A DNA stretch of 64,000 nt, from NCBI RefSeq assembly GCF_016097555.1, contig NC_054701.1:31222707-31286706 (forward strand), given 5' to 3'. This DNA is from Gigantopelta aegis. Its lineage: Eukaryota > Mollusca > Gastropoda > Neomphalida > Peltospiridae. Under the pieces are notes generated by a model. The model made no database searches. It had not been told where the DNA came from and worked only from the letters and a program-made list of their open reading frames with translations. The position numbers were made by a program, and so were the translations under genes. Positions 1 to 12,465 of this stretch are shown in pieces; positions within the stretch are counted from its first letter, which is position 1; the number at the start of each line of letters is the position of its first letter.

Positions 1-485
1 GTGAAGGTCATATACATGTTTGAACTTGCAATTTGTTGTCAGCCAATTGAAATACTATAAATAGATCTTGTGTATTCGTTACTGTCATTATTTATAACCA
101 AACAGTAATAATTATAAATACAATAAAATACATAGATATATATCTGTTGCAATAAAAATAGGTTTTCTAATATGTTTTAAAAAATAACTTTATTACTGTA
201 GACTGTAGTTGCCCTATGGTGACTGGATTTACAATTACATTCAGAAAACTGAGAAATTTTTAGACACATTATACATTCATTATCATGATTATGTGGTCAT
301 CAGGATTTGTTTAGGGAGTAAATTGAATGGTGCCATCTGCCTAAAATTTTCAAGCACACTAACACTTTTAAATGACAATTCAATTTTAATCTGAATGTCA
401 AAAAAAAGAAGCCACAAATACAAAATGAAGTACATTACAAAGTAGGTGGGTACATCCAGAAAACTGCATATACCAGATCGCAGTG

Positions 486-738
486 CGACAATTTACCCAG
501 TACTTACCCAGTACTTACCCAATACCACTACTAACTATTATATCATCACGCAAGAACCCCAAAACCTGGATATTAGTTACACGTGTTGTTTGCGGGGAAT
601 TGTATACACCGCAGACTCCAGTATGTTGACTTACAATTTGCCACAAACAACACGTGTAACTAATATCCAGGTTTAGGGGTTCTTGCATGATGATATAATA
701 GTCAGTAGTGGTATTGGGTAGTATTGGGTAAATTGTCG
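486..738. repeat. Long near-perfect inverted repeat (hairpin)
   Basis: Arms 486-592 and 644-738 are near-perfect reverse complements (for example ACCACTACTAACTATTATAT against its mirror with one change), separated by a 51-bp loop. The left arm is longer because it carries one extra copy of a short CCCAGTACTTA unit. Transcribed from either strand it would fold into a stem of about 95 bp. Likely a fold-back MITE; a hairpin RNA gene is possible but there is no further evidence. Confidence 0.85.
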
Positions 739-1300
739 AACCCCCAGATCCTATATCCTTTTTGTCCAAGAAAAAACGTGGTTAAAAGTTGCCTTGGTGC
801 CCCTTTTTTGATACCCTTGACTAAAACAATAATTATTTCTGCAAATCAAATAGTGGTTTGGGATTAGCCAACATGCTAATGCATATATTAAGACCTCTGT
901 GTACATTTAACACAGTTAATATGACCATACACAGGGGTGTAGACATGAAAAATATTTCACTAGCTAGCCGGACCAGAACCAACTAAAATTTATTATCCTG
1001 CTAGAATTTCCATTAGTGACTCCCCAGCCTATAAAATTATATATTATTAAGGAAACTTGGTAAATGATCATCATCACATGGCAAACAAAATCAAGCCCCA
1101 CACCTTGAATCTGACAAATCAAAAACAAATAAAATATTCTGATGTATGACAATTTGTTAAATTACATAATTTTTTTATAGATTTATAAAATTCAAGTGAC
1201 AAGTACTTAACAGAATAATATATTCAAAACACACCGGCAACATACTTTCAACGTAAACAAGCCATTTTTAGGGAAGTATTGACCTTTAACCGGCTCTATT

Positions 1301-1622
1301 CAGTGTTCGAGAGTTAACATTATCCCAATATCCCCAGGATACCAGAATTTAATTTTGGATACCAGACTTCAATAATCCAGTATCCCACCGGGATACGATA
1401 TAATGTTTTTTGGGTTTTTTTAATCCTTCATTTTTATTTTTCGCTGAAACAGTGAAAGTCCTCATTTACTAGTGAAGTTAAGTAACAGTGTCGTCCATGT
1501 TTGTTAGATGTTATTTATGAATTTCATTTAAGTGGGATACTAAATTATCAGGTGGGATACCAGAATTTGAAATGTTAGTATCCAACTGGGATACTGCCCA
1601 AAATTTTTAATCTCGAACACTG
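1301..1622. mobile_element. CAG-ended MITE (hAT-like)
   Basis: Terminal inverted repeats CAGTGTTCGAGA and TCTCGAACACTG match over 12 bp. The 5-bp flanks CTATT and CTGTT differ at one base, consistent with an old 5-bp target duplication. The interior has repeated GGGATAC / GGATACCAG motifs on both halves and no coding capacity. Confidence 0.7.
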
Positions 1623-2086
1623 CTGTTTACATATTAATGCGATTGTGCAGATCGGAACTCCGAAGTTGTCAATTGTCGATGCAGTACATGTATTGTATAT
1701 GTTGTCATTATTCTGAACAGTTTGTTTGAATGGTGTGGAATTTTAATATGACTGATGCTGAGTTGCAGATTCAGTGCAAAATAATTTTTTTTTAAAAGAT
1801 CACCACATTTTTTTACTTTTCTGTCAGAATTTGGTGAGCAGGCAAGTACTTTCTGCACCGCTGCATGCACATTTTTGATAAATCAAGATGACAGAAGCGA
1901 AAAAATAACATTATTTTCACTACATGGTTATTATTATTCATAAAGATCGAAAATAAAATACTTGCCTTGAATCCCTTGATGCCCATGGGCTGCAACTTGC
2001 CGAAATTTGTTATTAAACCGAAGGCAACAGTTCCCATGCCCTAAGATATTTAAAATTCAACCCCTTTCTTTATTTTATATTTACAG

Positions 2087-5000
2087 AAAGATGGCCAAAA
2101 ACTGTAAAGGGTTTGCCAAACACATCAGGAACCACAGCCAGCATTGCCATTATCAAGAATTCAAAGATATACATCGGTCATGTTGGGGATTCAGGAATTG
2201 TTCTTGGTTGTAATGAGGCAAATCAAAGTAGTAATTATCCTGCAATACATGCAAGTGCCAAGTGTTTAACAAAGGTAAGTGTGTACATGTATACATGCAT
2301 ATGTACAGTCCTATACATTTGAAAATATCAGGTGAGTGATAAATCACTCTCCTCATAAACTCCAGGCGGGTAATTTGCATTCCATAGGAAAAATCTTGAG
2401 TGAAGCTTGCACATAATATTTGACATATTGACAAAAATAAGTTTTGAATATATATAGTACACATTGAACAAACATTGTCTAATGATACTCAAATACCAGG
2501 GCCGGGTGGGCTTATAGCAGCTTCTGTTCAACAGCTAGTGGGAGACGTGCTGTTACAATATTTTATAATAAAGACTTCTGAGATAAAAGTAAGGTGCACT
2601 TAGGAGCACAAACATTATCGCGCACCTTAAATATGGATTGCCAGGACTCGTCCTGTCTGTTACCGAATTAGCTAATTGCTAATTTTTATATAAATTTAGT
2701 CACTGGCTGATAATATAGTCCTAAAATTAACCACATTTAATAATTTTCGAGAAAATGCTCTACATATTTGAAAATTTGTAAATCAAAAGTACTTGCAGTA
2801 TGATCACTGAGACTGCATTAAAATTGGTTGTTTTTATTCTTGTTGAACTCTGGTTTCCATACAGGTACATGTAAATCTGAATATTCTAATCTGCATCTGG
2901 CTTAAGGTACATTCAGGAAACATTTTCACGAACAAATTAGTAACTGACAGAATAATTTAATGTTGGAATTAACTGGAAGAATAAGTCGTCAGTCCTTTTG
3001 ACATGGCATGCTTAGTGTTTTATCCCTTCTTTTTTACATCACAGGATCACAAACCTGAGAGTCCTGAAGAAAAGTCTCGTATTGAGGAAAGTGGCGGAGC
3101 GGTGATGTGCAAATCAGGAGTGCAGCGGGTGGTTTGGCGGAGACCCACGCTTAATCACAAGGGACCAATCCGGCGAAGCACACACATTGATGAGATTCCA
3201 TTTTTGGCAGTTGCCAGATCATTGGGTATGGTAATCATTGTTTGACATCTATATGATATACATTCTAACACGTGTCAAGCAGAACACAAAAGTTCCAAAT
3301 GACATCTAATCAGTATAATCTGGCACGTACCAGGAGTTGGGTTAAGTAGTTTCTTACTCAAGTAAACAATTGTTGAGTTAACTGTCAACTGAATTAGAGA
3401 AATGTGTATGTTCTTATCAACTAATTTGCTGTTGAGATGGTTTTGTTTTGGGTAGCGGACAATGTCTTCCAACTATAGACACATGCTGTCTAGCAATAGT
3501 AACACTTTATATAATATCTGTGCTTACAGTAACTGTAGATAATAGTTTGACAGTGTTCCAAGTACATGTTCCCAGTGCTTCTAGAATTTTTATATAAAAT
3601 CCACTAGCCATGGGATCGGTGATTTAAAACATTTACTAACCATGATTAAAAATTCACTAGCCCTACTTTACTTTTAGTTAATATAATTATAGTAATAATC
3701 AGATATGTCACCTAAAGAGGGAGATCGAGCTTAAAAACACAAGCATGGGGGGGGGGGGGGGGGGGGATATTAATTTTTACATAATAGACTTAACTGCAAT
3801 ATTTGACAAAAACAAATTCACTAGCTGTCGGGCATGGCAATAGTAGTTATTTGCTAGTCCAACATTGAATATCACTAGCCATGGGAGTGGGCTACCATAA
3901 TCTAGAAGCCATGTGTTCCTATAGTATGATGTAGCAGAATTTGCCATCAGCAGAGGTAACTCTGGGTGAACAGAAACCATTGCCAAATTATCTGTTATAT
4001 GTACACTTCAAACATTTCAATAATTCCATATATTAAAGACCTGGTATGTGTCCTGTGTAGAAAAGTGCATATTAAATATTCTTTGCTACTTATTCGTCAC
4101 CCGTTAACTTTTCCATCTAGAAGCCAGATGATGCCTACTATTATTTTTATGTAAATAGTATGAAAGGTTTTAGTCAATATGCGACCATATCGGTCGCAGT
4201 GTAGAGGGCTTATCAGTAGTACTTACGTATGTGTACACATAGTAGTGGAATAGGTGTAGTGGCAGCAGTGGGTTTCTTCTGTCTGCAGCAAATATCAAAA
4301 TAAACTGGTATTTACCCGTTCTTTCCTTTCCAATATAATATGGCAATCGTCTAGTTGGTTAGTATTTTATTTTCATGTTACTGGGTTTTTTATATTATTA
4401 GTTTGATAATAGCAAACAACACTGATATATTTTTTAACATTTGTCTAATTTGTGGGGTGTTTTTTGTTTGTGTTCACATAGGTGATCTGTGGAGCTATGA
4501 TTACTACAATGAGAAGTTTGTTGTCTCCCCTGAACCAGATGTGTCGGTTCATCGACTGGATGCAAATAAACACAAATGTTTAATCTTTGCATCGGATGGA
4601 CTGTGGAACATGGTGTCGCCAGAAGAGTCAGTAACCTTGGTGATGAACTTGGAACGGCACTTCGAAGAACGCATCATCCATGATTTGGTAAGACTTGCAT
4701 GCATTTGGCTTGTTACTGTAATATACCATGTAGGATCGTTTTGCAAAGCCAGATACCAGACTGATTCATTGTGGCTTTCATAGTTTCACATTTGTTGTCC
4801 TTAAGAATAAGACATGATATTACCATAAATGATCTCTGTATTTACTTATTGTCTCGTCTCGCCCTTACAAAAGTAAAAAAAGTTAGTTTTGTTTAGCGAC
4901 ACCACTAGAGCACATTGATTTATTAATCATTGGCTATTGGATGTCAAACATTTGGTAATTCTGACATATAGTCTTAGAGAAAACCCAACACATTTCCCAT

Positions 5001-7001
5001 TGGTAGCAAGGCAGTGTTCAAAATAAGCACTTGTCCGTTTGTCCCGAAATGTGAAAATCTATTCGGACAAGAAAAATGTGCCTCAGTGGTTGTCCAGTGG
5101 ACAAGTAAAAATGTTCAGTGCAGTTTTATTTTTAGCAATCACAAACATCATCCTGATATTTGAATAAAAGAAACCATTTATTTGGACAAGTGGAAATATT
5201 GGTGGACAAGTAGATTTCTAAATGTACGTGTCCGGTGGACTACATGTAGTAAAACATTCTGCTTACTTCTATCACTTCAAGGTATCTTTTATATGCACTA
5301 TCCCTCAGATAGGATAGCATATACCAGTCGTTGGAACAGGAAACATGCAGGAACGTTGGTCTAATATGAATTGCAAAAGGACAGGAACTAATGGCAGTGT
5401 TTGCCGCTGGATAAAAAATTATTGTTATCCGTTGAAGGGATAATGTTGGGGTTTTAATTTAGTTTTTATTTCTTATAAAGTTACTGGTTTAGCCAATTTT
5501 TAGGTGTGTAGAATATTTCCTTGAAAATTATTAAAATGTGGTTCATTTAAGGAATATATTATTAACCAAAGACTAGATATTGTAGCCAAACTATAAAAAT
5601 TAGTAATCAAGTAATCTGGCAATGTACAAGGTGAGCCCTGGTTTAAGGTTGCTGTAGTTTATGTGATTGCTCACCTGACATCATTTAAGGAGAGTGATCT
5701 TCAGCTCGCCTTGATTTTGCTCATAATGAAGACTGAGCACAGTTGACTTATCATGGGTACATGTAAACAATGGACTTGGACTTAACAAAGATACATGCAT
5801 GTTATATTTATCTGTAAAATCCTGAAAATTATTTGACTTGTTATATGTAACAGATTGCATTCTTATAGTTTCTTTGTCTTCTCTCCAGTCTGCTTCTCTG
5901 AGCTATTGGATCAACCCTGCTGAACGCCTAGTGACTCGCGCTCTCAACAAGTGGCAGTCCCGGCTCATGAAGGCTGATAACACTAGTGCTATTGTAGTCT
6001 ACATTGATCCCCTCGGTCCCAGCAAGCTGACACTGCTGAAGAAGAAACGTGAGGAAGCCTGCATGAAAAAACAGATCGGTGCATCCATTTTGATGAGTAG
6101 TACAAGTTTGCCTGTGGGTTGTAGTTCTGGCTTGAAAATTGACACTAACGGTGACAAACCTGCCATCCCTGTGATTTCTACCATGCAAACTGATTGTGAT
6201 AAACTAAAACAGTCTACTGCAGTCGATGCCCCATCCAAGTTGACTGATGTCCAGAGTAGTAATGTGAAGGATATTCCAAGTGAACATAGTAAAGCACTCA
6301 CTCGGTCGCAGCTCGATAACAGCGTACAAGCTGGGAGTGCTCCGTCTCAAGGGTTATCGCCTTTGGTATCTTCCTCTTCTTTTACTTCCAGCACTGCAAG
6401 TCTGCAAGACGTGGTCGGTTTTTCAAAGTTCAATGCTTTAAAGTTAGATGTAAAGTCTGAAGAGAATGGCTTTTCGACAAAGGATGGGAATTCTACCTCG
6501 AATCAAAAGTCACAGAACAACCTATGCTCAGGAATTTTACAAACAACGAGAGACAACGCACATGTCAACAACAAGAAAAATCAGTCTGCTCGGAAGGGCA
6601 TCAGCGATAATTTTGGACACATTTTCAAGTCGACAAAACCATTTCTTTCGCTGGAAAAGGTGCTCAACCTAAAGTGTGGTGTTTTTCACAAAAAGAACAA
6701 GAACGTCCACTGCAAGAAGGATTCGGTTGTGATGTCGCAGGGAGGCAAAGATACAAACAATTCCAGCTTGTACAAGACTAATGGCCACCACTTACGCTCG
6801 GACATGTCGTCTGGGTATGCCAAGAAAACATGCAAGACACTCCACCGGGTGAAAGGTGCCGCTAGGAGGGCCATGTCCCTGGAGAACAGTGTGTTCGTCC
6901 GCAGGAGGAACAACTCCAGACTGACCCGTTTAAAACGCAAGTCGGCTGATGATGTCCTCAATGGACCTGTATCGAAGAGATTACGCAAATGTGATGGATG
7001 A
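2087..7001 (+). CDS. PPM1D: PPM1D/Wip1-like PP2C-family protein phosphatase, 3' portion (5' exon(s) outside window)
   Basis: Metal-dependent Ser/Thr phosphatase of the PP2C family; in vertebrates the nuclear Wip1 enzyme reverses p53/ATM stress signalling. Four coding exons: 2087-2274, 3045-3225, 4482-4687, 5889-7001, all with AG/GT borders and matching phases, giving 561 residues plus a split codon at the start. Seen: HVGDSG (metal Asp at fragment residue 34), FASDGLWN (Asp161), and [12 protein letters not shown] (Asp221), the three PP2C Asp motifs downstream of the first. The basic B-loop typical of PPM1D is present (VVWRRP...GPIRRST). The last exon adds a Ser/Thr-rich tail of about 330 residues ending in Lys/Arg clusters (RLKRK, KRLRK) that could act as nuclear localisation signals. 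The N-terminal exon with the DGHGG motif is not in bases 1-2086, so the gene begins left of the window. Introns hold repeats. The poly(A) site was not assigned. Family call is firm; orthology to PPM1D is very likely from the B-loop. Confidence 0.93.
3573..3913. mobile_element. CAG-ended MITE, GGCTTCTAGA family copy 1
   Basis: Ends CAGTGCTTCTAGAA and TCTAGAAGCCATG are imperfect inverted repeats; the flanks carry a perfect 6-bp direct repeat TGTTCC (3567-3572, 3914-3919). Internal CACTAGCCATGGGA blocks recur. Contains a 20-bp G run (3747-3766). Related to 21789-22121. Lies in PPM1D intron. Confidence 0.75.
4880..5360 (-). mobile_element. tRNA-derived SINE, tail B, interrupted by a MITE
   Basis: Reverse-strand copy of the common SINE: the tail-B block (GTTTAGCGACACCACTAGAG, then TTGGATGTCAAACATTTGG) followed after the insert by TCTTTTATATGCACTATCCC and GATAGCATATACCAGTCG. 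The head with A/B boxes is missing. The element is split by a MITE at 5012-5277. Confidence 0.8.
5012..5277. mobile_element. CAG-ended MITE inserted into a SINE (AAATAAGCAC family copy 1)
   Basis: Starts CAGTGTTCAAAATAAGCAC and ends GCTTACTTCTATCACTT, a degraded inverted repeat. Flanked by CAAGG on both sides (5007-5011 and 5278-5282), a 5-bp duplication of SINE sequence. Interior has repeated GGACAAGT motifs on both strands. Second copy at 25915-26156. Confidence 0.8.
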
Positions 7002-7477
7002 TGATAGACAGTCTAGGAGGATTTTTAACAAATATTCCAAGTTATTGCTGTCGGAACATAAAAATCTATTTTAAAATATACCTGTATATTTTGTTGACAT
7101 CGTTGTTAAATATGGATAAAAATTTAACTTATTTTTAGATTTTTAACAAAACCTTGTAATAATTTGTACACCCTAATATGAAATACCGCTGTGACTAAGG
7201 CTTTGAGTGTGTCATTTGATCATTTCCATGTTAGTGTATTTACATCTGCTAAGAGAAATCGAATAGTAGTGCAAGTCTGTATATTTTTTAGAATTTTAAT
7301 CTGTTCATTTCACCATTTTGAACAAAAAGATTGTATGAATTTGCATGTATGATGAAAAAAACAGGCGAAAGTTGAATACAACGTACAGTATACATATATA
7401 TTTTATTTTGGGTGGGAGGAGTGAGAGTGTAGAGCTCGCCTTTTTAAGGCACTTGCTGTAATTCTTACAAATACAAC

Positions 7478-7702
7478 CAGGGTTTCTGCCAGAGGGTGAA
7501 ACGGGTATGGGGCCATACACAAAGTTTTTGGCAGATGTTTTTTGTTTTTTTTACAAAATTATCATTATTGTATGATTTTTTTAACCTTAACCCTAAACAT
7601 AACCCATTTTTATTCTGGGAGAGGCCCCCCATACCCCCGTTGAGTAGTTGCATTCAATTCCATAGCGCCAAACCCAAAAATTTCTTTCTGGCAGAAGCAC
7701 TG
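7478..7702. mobile_element. CAG-ended MITE, TTCTGCCAGA family copy 1
   Basis: Termini CAGGGTTTCTGCCAGA and TCTGGCAGAAGCACTG are inverted repeats with two mismatches. Flanks ACAAC/ACGAC look like a 5-bp duplication with one change. The interior shares the TAACCCTAA-rich and CATTCAATTCCATA blocks with 19616-19970. Confidence 0.8.
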
Positions 7703-9237
7703 ACGACATTGTTGGCTAATTGAACAGTTTACTGTTTAAATATTATGCTGCTTGCAGTGTCATACTTGATACAGTTGCTTTTCCGTAAGCCCGTATTAAG
7801 ATGTAAGTGTATTGACGACCAAAATGTAGCCTACATGTGTACATGTATGTGGCTTTAAAATGTTTTTTATGAGCCATTGAACAATTTTATTTCATAATAA
7901 TGCATAATTTAAATGGATTTTATTGATACCTGTTCATGTCCTTGTTCTTTAACATTTGATGAAAGGCTTAAAGTAACCCACTTTTTTTTTCCATGACCCT
8001 GCAAAGTTTTTCCGATTTGTTTTGTTTATATGTCTAATGAAATTTTCATCTCCATAATAAGAATAGACCATTTTCATCTTAACCAGTAGTCCTGTAACAT
8101 TTCATGTGCCTGTATTACATATGAATTGAAGCAGATCTGTGTTTTGTTAAAATTGAATTATGAAAGCCATTTGTAAAGTCCTATAGGTATGCCACATTAT
8201 CCATCAAATTGCAGGATTTTGAGCAGACTGTTGTATGTTACTTACTGGTATTTAAAGCAAAGCTAGCTGATTCCATTAAGTTGCCATGAAAAGCACTTCA
8301 TTCAAAATGGATTTGCATGAACACTTAATGTTCGTGAATAGTCTGCTATATCAGATATTTTTACGTTCATTTTATATTTTCATAGTACGTATCACACACT
8401 ATTGTGCAATAATATAAGGAATATTTTTAAACCTGTTTGTGTCTACACAGTTGGTGCATTGAGAATTTGGACAAATCTAAACATGTCAGTTCATCATGGA
8501 ATCTTCATAATTGATCACATTGAGATCACCTCTTGAGTGGCAGCATGTTTTATCCTATCTTTACGTAACACAGATGATACTAATAGCCAAATATCACAAG
8601 TCGTTTGTAGTACTGCCCACAGCTGTTTTATTTACTTGGTTTTTACTTTTAATGTAAGAAAGCTATTTTAAATTAATTTTTAGATTAACATTTGTATGCA
8701 ATTAACACACGGGAGTTTTAATCTTTATAATATAGTGTCATCATATTACTCAAGTCTGACTGCTCTGGTAACTAGTAAAAGTTGATATCTCACTGAGGTT
8801 TCTACTACTTCATTCTGTTCTGGATATGTGTGTAATAAATGTAACAGAACTGATGCCTGCAATGACAGAATTATACATGTATTTAAAATGTGAGAAAATT
8901 GTTAAGGGTGCAATATATGTAATGATGTACAATTTATCGCAAGTGCGGATACATGTAGTGTTGGGTTTTACAATTTATTATTTAAAACCCATTCCCAAAA
9001 ACAGATAGATTATGAACTCGAGGTGATTATTATTGACATTGTAGGAGTTTCAAGTAGTGCTATCAAGCAGTAGATATTTCTTTTTAGTTGTAGTGTTTAC
9101 TTCCTTGTTGTTATAGAACGTTGCATAGAGACTGAATTTGTACAAGTTGTAAAGAGTAGTTCCTATATATAAAAAAAAAACATTGTAGTGTTAATACAAG
9201 AGTACTATTAAAGGTTTGCATTTTATATATATATATA

Positions 9238-9678
9238 CAGTGGAACCTGCCAAAGATTAATTATAATTGAAAATTGATTGCTTGGTCTCTCATGGCATGG
9301 CGATTGATTGTAAAAAGATCTTTAATCAATTGTTACAAAAAATGTTAACTGTACTTGGCATACAGTTTATGAGGTGGAGCAGCAATAAAGGAAACATATC
9401 AAGTACTGGTAGGTAGTAAATGTAAAATATAAAAGTCGAGCCTGGTTTGAACAAGACTAGATGCATGGTTCTAATAATTAAAATCTTTCCCAAGTTCATA
9501 TAATCCTAACTAATTGTACAATCAAACGTTGGTCGGTTACTGCAAACTGATTATAATCAGTGATCAAATTGCAACCAGTTTTCATCACTAGTAATTTTTA
9601 ATGGTTCAGTGAAAGTAGATTAATTGATGGGAAAAATGGGCAGTTTTAACAAGAATCTGGTTTATACAGGTTCCATTG
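9238..9678. mobile_element. pogo/mariner-like MITE
   Basis: Ends CAGTGGAACCTG and CAGGTTCCATTG are inverted repeats, flanked by TA on both sides as expected for Tc1/mariner/pogo insertion. The interior is AT-rich with several ATTAATCA-like internal repeats. No transposase. Confidence 0.7.
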
Positions 9679-10439
9679 TATATATAGCTGTGGGTTGGTT
9701 TACCGTTTAATTTCCTGGCATAATAGTCAGACTAATGAGATAGTTGGTTTGTTAAAAAAGGGTTATTATAGTGTTGGTCGTTAAATTTTGTGAATCCATC
9801 CAGTGACAAAACCCAAAACTGATGAAATAATAGGATTTGTTTTTACTATGGGCTGGGTTGGGGGGAGGATTTAAGTTTCAGGAAATTAAATGGAACGTCA
9901 TGTATTCCATTTGAATACATGTATAGTACAATGATTTCCTTTGTATTATTTTTTTATGATGTCCTTGGCCCAAGTTGCAGTAAGAAGATAAATATCTTTC
10001 GTTTCTGTTTTCAGAAAACAGGCAATTTAACCATAATTTATATTATGTACTGTATGTTGTACTATTTATTCTCTATTTATCTATATTTCTCTGTACAAGG
10101 ACGGACTGAGGTCTGGTGTTACAGCATGCACAACATTAATCATGGCATTCTGGAAATCTGGGGTCACTATTTTTAATGCATGTTGGTCATACTACCTTTA
10201 CATCTGTACGTCAGTTTGCAAAACTAACAGGAATTGATTGTAAATATGGTTTATATTCTCAAGTAAAATAGTACAAAATGTTTCTGTGTTTTTGTTTGTT
10301 TAAGAAGTTCTTAAAGCTGCATTGTCATTTTTATCACCAAACAACTAAATATTGTATTAAATTTGTAATTTCTTTATGTTATGTATCAATTTATTCAGAA
10401 ACGTATTTCCACATGGACTTGGGTAATAAGACAAAAAGG

Positions 10440-10652
10440 TTTGTTGGTTTGTTTTGTTTAACATCATTAGATCATATTGATTTATTTATGATCGGCTATT
10501 GGATGTCAAACATTTGGTAATTTTGAGTCTTAGAGAGGAAACCTGCTACATATTTCCATTGATAGCAAGGGATCTTTTATATGCACTATACTACAGACAG
10601 GAGAGCACATACCATGGCCTTCGATATACCAGTCGTGCACTGGCTGAACAAT
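10440..10652 (-). mobile_element. tRNA-derived SINE, tail B, head missing
   Basis: Reverse-strand copy: TTTGTTTAACATCATTAGATC, TTGGATGTCAAACATTTGG, AGCAAGGGATCTTTTATATG, then CATACCATGGCCTTCGATAT and ACCAGTCG. Ends before the A and B boxes. Confidence 0.85.
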
Positions 10653-10737
10653 TTTAAGTAAGTTCAGAAATGTTTTTCATCTTTCTGTTCACAGTATATG
10701 TAACATATGTGAGGAGCAGGGTTTACATGTAGCTGTC

Positions 10738-10986
10738 GATAATGGAGCACTGCTGAGGTTGTTTGGTCGTAGGATTAAGCCCTTTGGTGGACTCATTCTC
10801 CGATTGTATTTTTTCCCATTCCTATCTGTATCCTATGACTGTCGAAGGCCATTGTACTTGCTGTCCTGTCTGGGCAAGTGCATATAAAAGATCCCTTGCT
10901 GCTAATAGAAAAATGTGTTTTTCAACAGACTAGTATAGCTGATGATTATAAACCATATGCTTTAGTGGTGTCGCTAAACAAAACAC
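10738..10986 (+). mobile_element. tRNA-derived SINE, tail B, diverged
   Basis: Forward copy: degenerate head, GTGCATATAAAAGATCCCTT, GCTGCTAATAGAAAAATG, ending GTGGTGTCGCTAAACAAAAC. It faces the copy at 10440-10652, forming a loose inverted pair. Confidence 0.75.
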
Positions 10987-11977
10987 CAACTTAAATGTAC
11001 ACTTAGAATTTAGCATTGGTGTCCCACCACAAAGTCATTTCGTAAGAGCATCTGAAGGACATGGGTAGTAATTGTTTTCAGGGTATAATCTAGACAATTC
11101 TTTGTCTATGCCAAAAAGTTGCTCAACATTCATTCAGTGAAGTTGGAATAGTCTTACATATAGAACACAAACATGGAGATGGAGGAGAACGGTTCATTAC
11201 TTTATTATGACACTGGCCGCTGTGATATTTTTTATCATACCATCTCGGATTATCCTCTCGCACATTACACACAATATTGCTACTCAAAACATGAACATGT
11301 ACTTTGTTGTAATCACCAGTTCTACCAATAACCACTATGTACACAAAGACCTTCCACATACAAATCTGAAAAATATTTATTAGCACATAACCAACATTGA
11401 TCTACAATAATAGTGATCAGATGACAATGGTGAAGTTATTTTAACTTGATTTGTCACCCCGACCATCCGATTTACAATACTGTACACAACACATACTTTA
11501 CTGGTTGTCCATGACGATGGGTTAATTGTTTGTGAGAGATAACTTGATATAGTGGCCTTCGACCTTCCCATTGAGCCATTCAAACTCTCTCAGTGGAGTC
11601 CAGTGAGACGTGAACCTAGTATCTGCCAGCTTTAAATCCAGTGACTAAAGTTGGCAAGGTTACTCATTACAAACCAGGATATGTGGAACCTGCAATGCCT
11701 GCCACAAACCTCGCCATAAAAAAAATTGAGGGAAGTTATTAATTGCTCCCATAACTTAGATTATGGGAATCTATTTAAGATAAGACTGAGCATTAATATT
11801 TAATCCTTGTTAGTACTATTTAAAAAAAAAAAAAAAAATGTAAAGTGCAACTACAAATTAATTTTATCCTTGAATCGCTCTGAAGGAAACTGGAAACCAC
11901 AGTGATACTAGATAGCTCCCCTTAAATGGTGAGGTCTGCTATGCTGCCAGTTAGCAATCTTCCCCTGTGGTAATAAA

Positions 11978-12212
11978 TTCAGCGTAAAGATCCATTACTG
12001 CACCCACACATTTGGTAAAACTAAATACTCCTCTCCAATTGAACGTAGTGGTGTATTCACTCTCGGTTGAACTAGTACTTTCCTTAACAACATCCCACTT
12101 ACATTCAGGGTAAAGATCTATTACTGCACTCAAGCATTTGGTACAACTACATACTCCTCTCCATTTAGCCTAGTGGTATATTTACTCGTTCCTTAACAGC
12201 ATCCCACTGTTT
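11978..12212. repeat. Two-copy tandem duplication, unit about 126 bp
   Basis: Unit 1 begins TTCAGCGTAAAGATCCATTA at 11978; unit 2 begins TTCAGGGTAAAGATCTATTA at 12104. Shared blocks: CATTTGGTA, ACTCCTCTCCA, CTTAACA(A/G)CATCCCACT. Unit 2 is slightly shorter. Lies just beyond the ZSWIM7 stop codon, probably in or near its 3' UTR. No open frame runs through both units. Confidence 0.75.
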
Positions 12213-12465
12213 TGAATGGGATATAAACCCGTACCTATCGGCCTTGAGATCAATGACATGTCCACTGTGTATCAATTATCAACATTTAACAAAAGTATTG
12301 AGATTTCTTACTGGTTTATCACCATTAGTTCACTTGATGTATTTTACTTGTATAGACAGACTAACTGCACATGACCTACATGTAAGTGTATGTAGATCAA
12401 TGTCATTTCATAACATATGCAAGCAGAACTGAGCTGATGATATCCTGTAAGCTATCTGTGTCAAT

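Larger units (their letters stand above)
1..2086 (+). other. Partial intron of the PPM1D-like gene
   Basis: AT-rich non-coding DNA upstream of the first in-window PPM1D exon; it ends with a clean acceptor (TTTATATTTACAG). No DGHGG-encoding sequence or other PP2C N-terminal motif is present on either strand. It holds a long inverted repeat (486-738) and a CAG-ended MITE (1301-1622); the other short open frames show nothing recognisable. Confidence 0.6.
7002..12465. other. 3' UTR/intergenic stretch between convergent genes
   Basis: No recognisable coding exon. The first part must be the PPM1D 3' UTR and the last part the ZSWIM7 3' UTR, but no poly(A) signal can be chosen with confidence (an AATAAA lies at about 8834; others are present). 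Contents: CAG-ended MITE 7478-7702, pogo-like MITE 9238-9678, SINE copies 10440-10652 and 10738-10986, and a 126-bp tandem duplication at 11978-12212. Confidence 0.6.

Noticed and set aside
2007..2322. Two ORF-track-like frames (starting MLLNRRQQ and MPNTSGTT) as separate proteins
   Set aside because: They are reading frames of the PPM1D exon 2087-2274 extended into introns; the real frame is the one containing HVGDSG.
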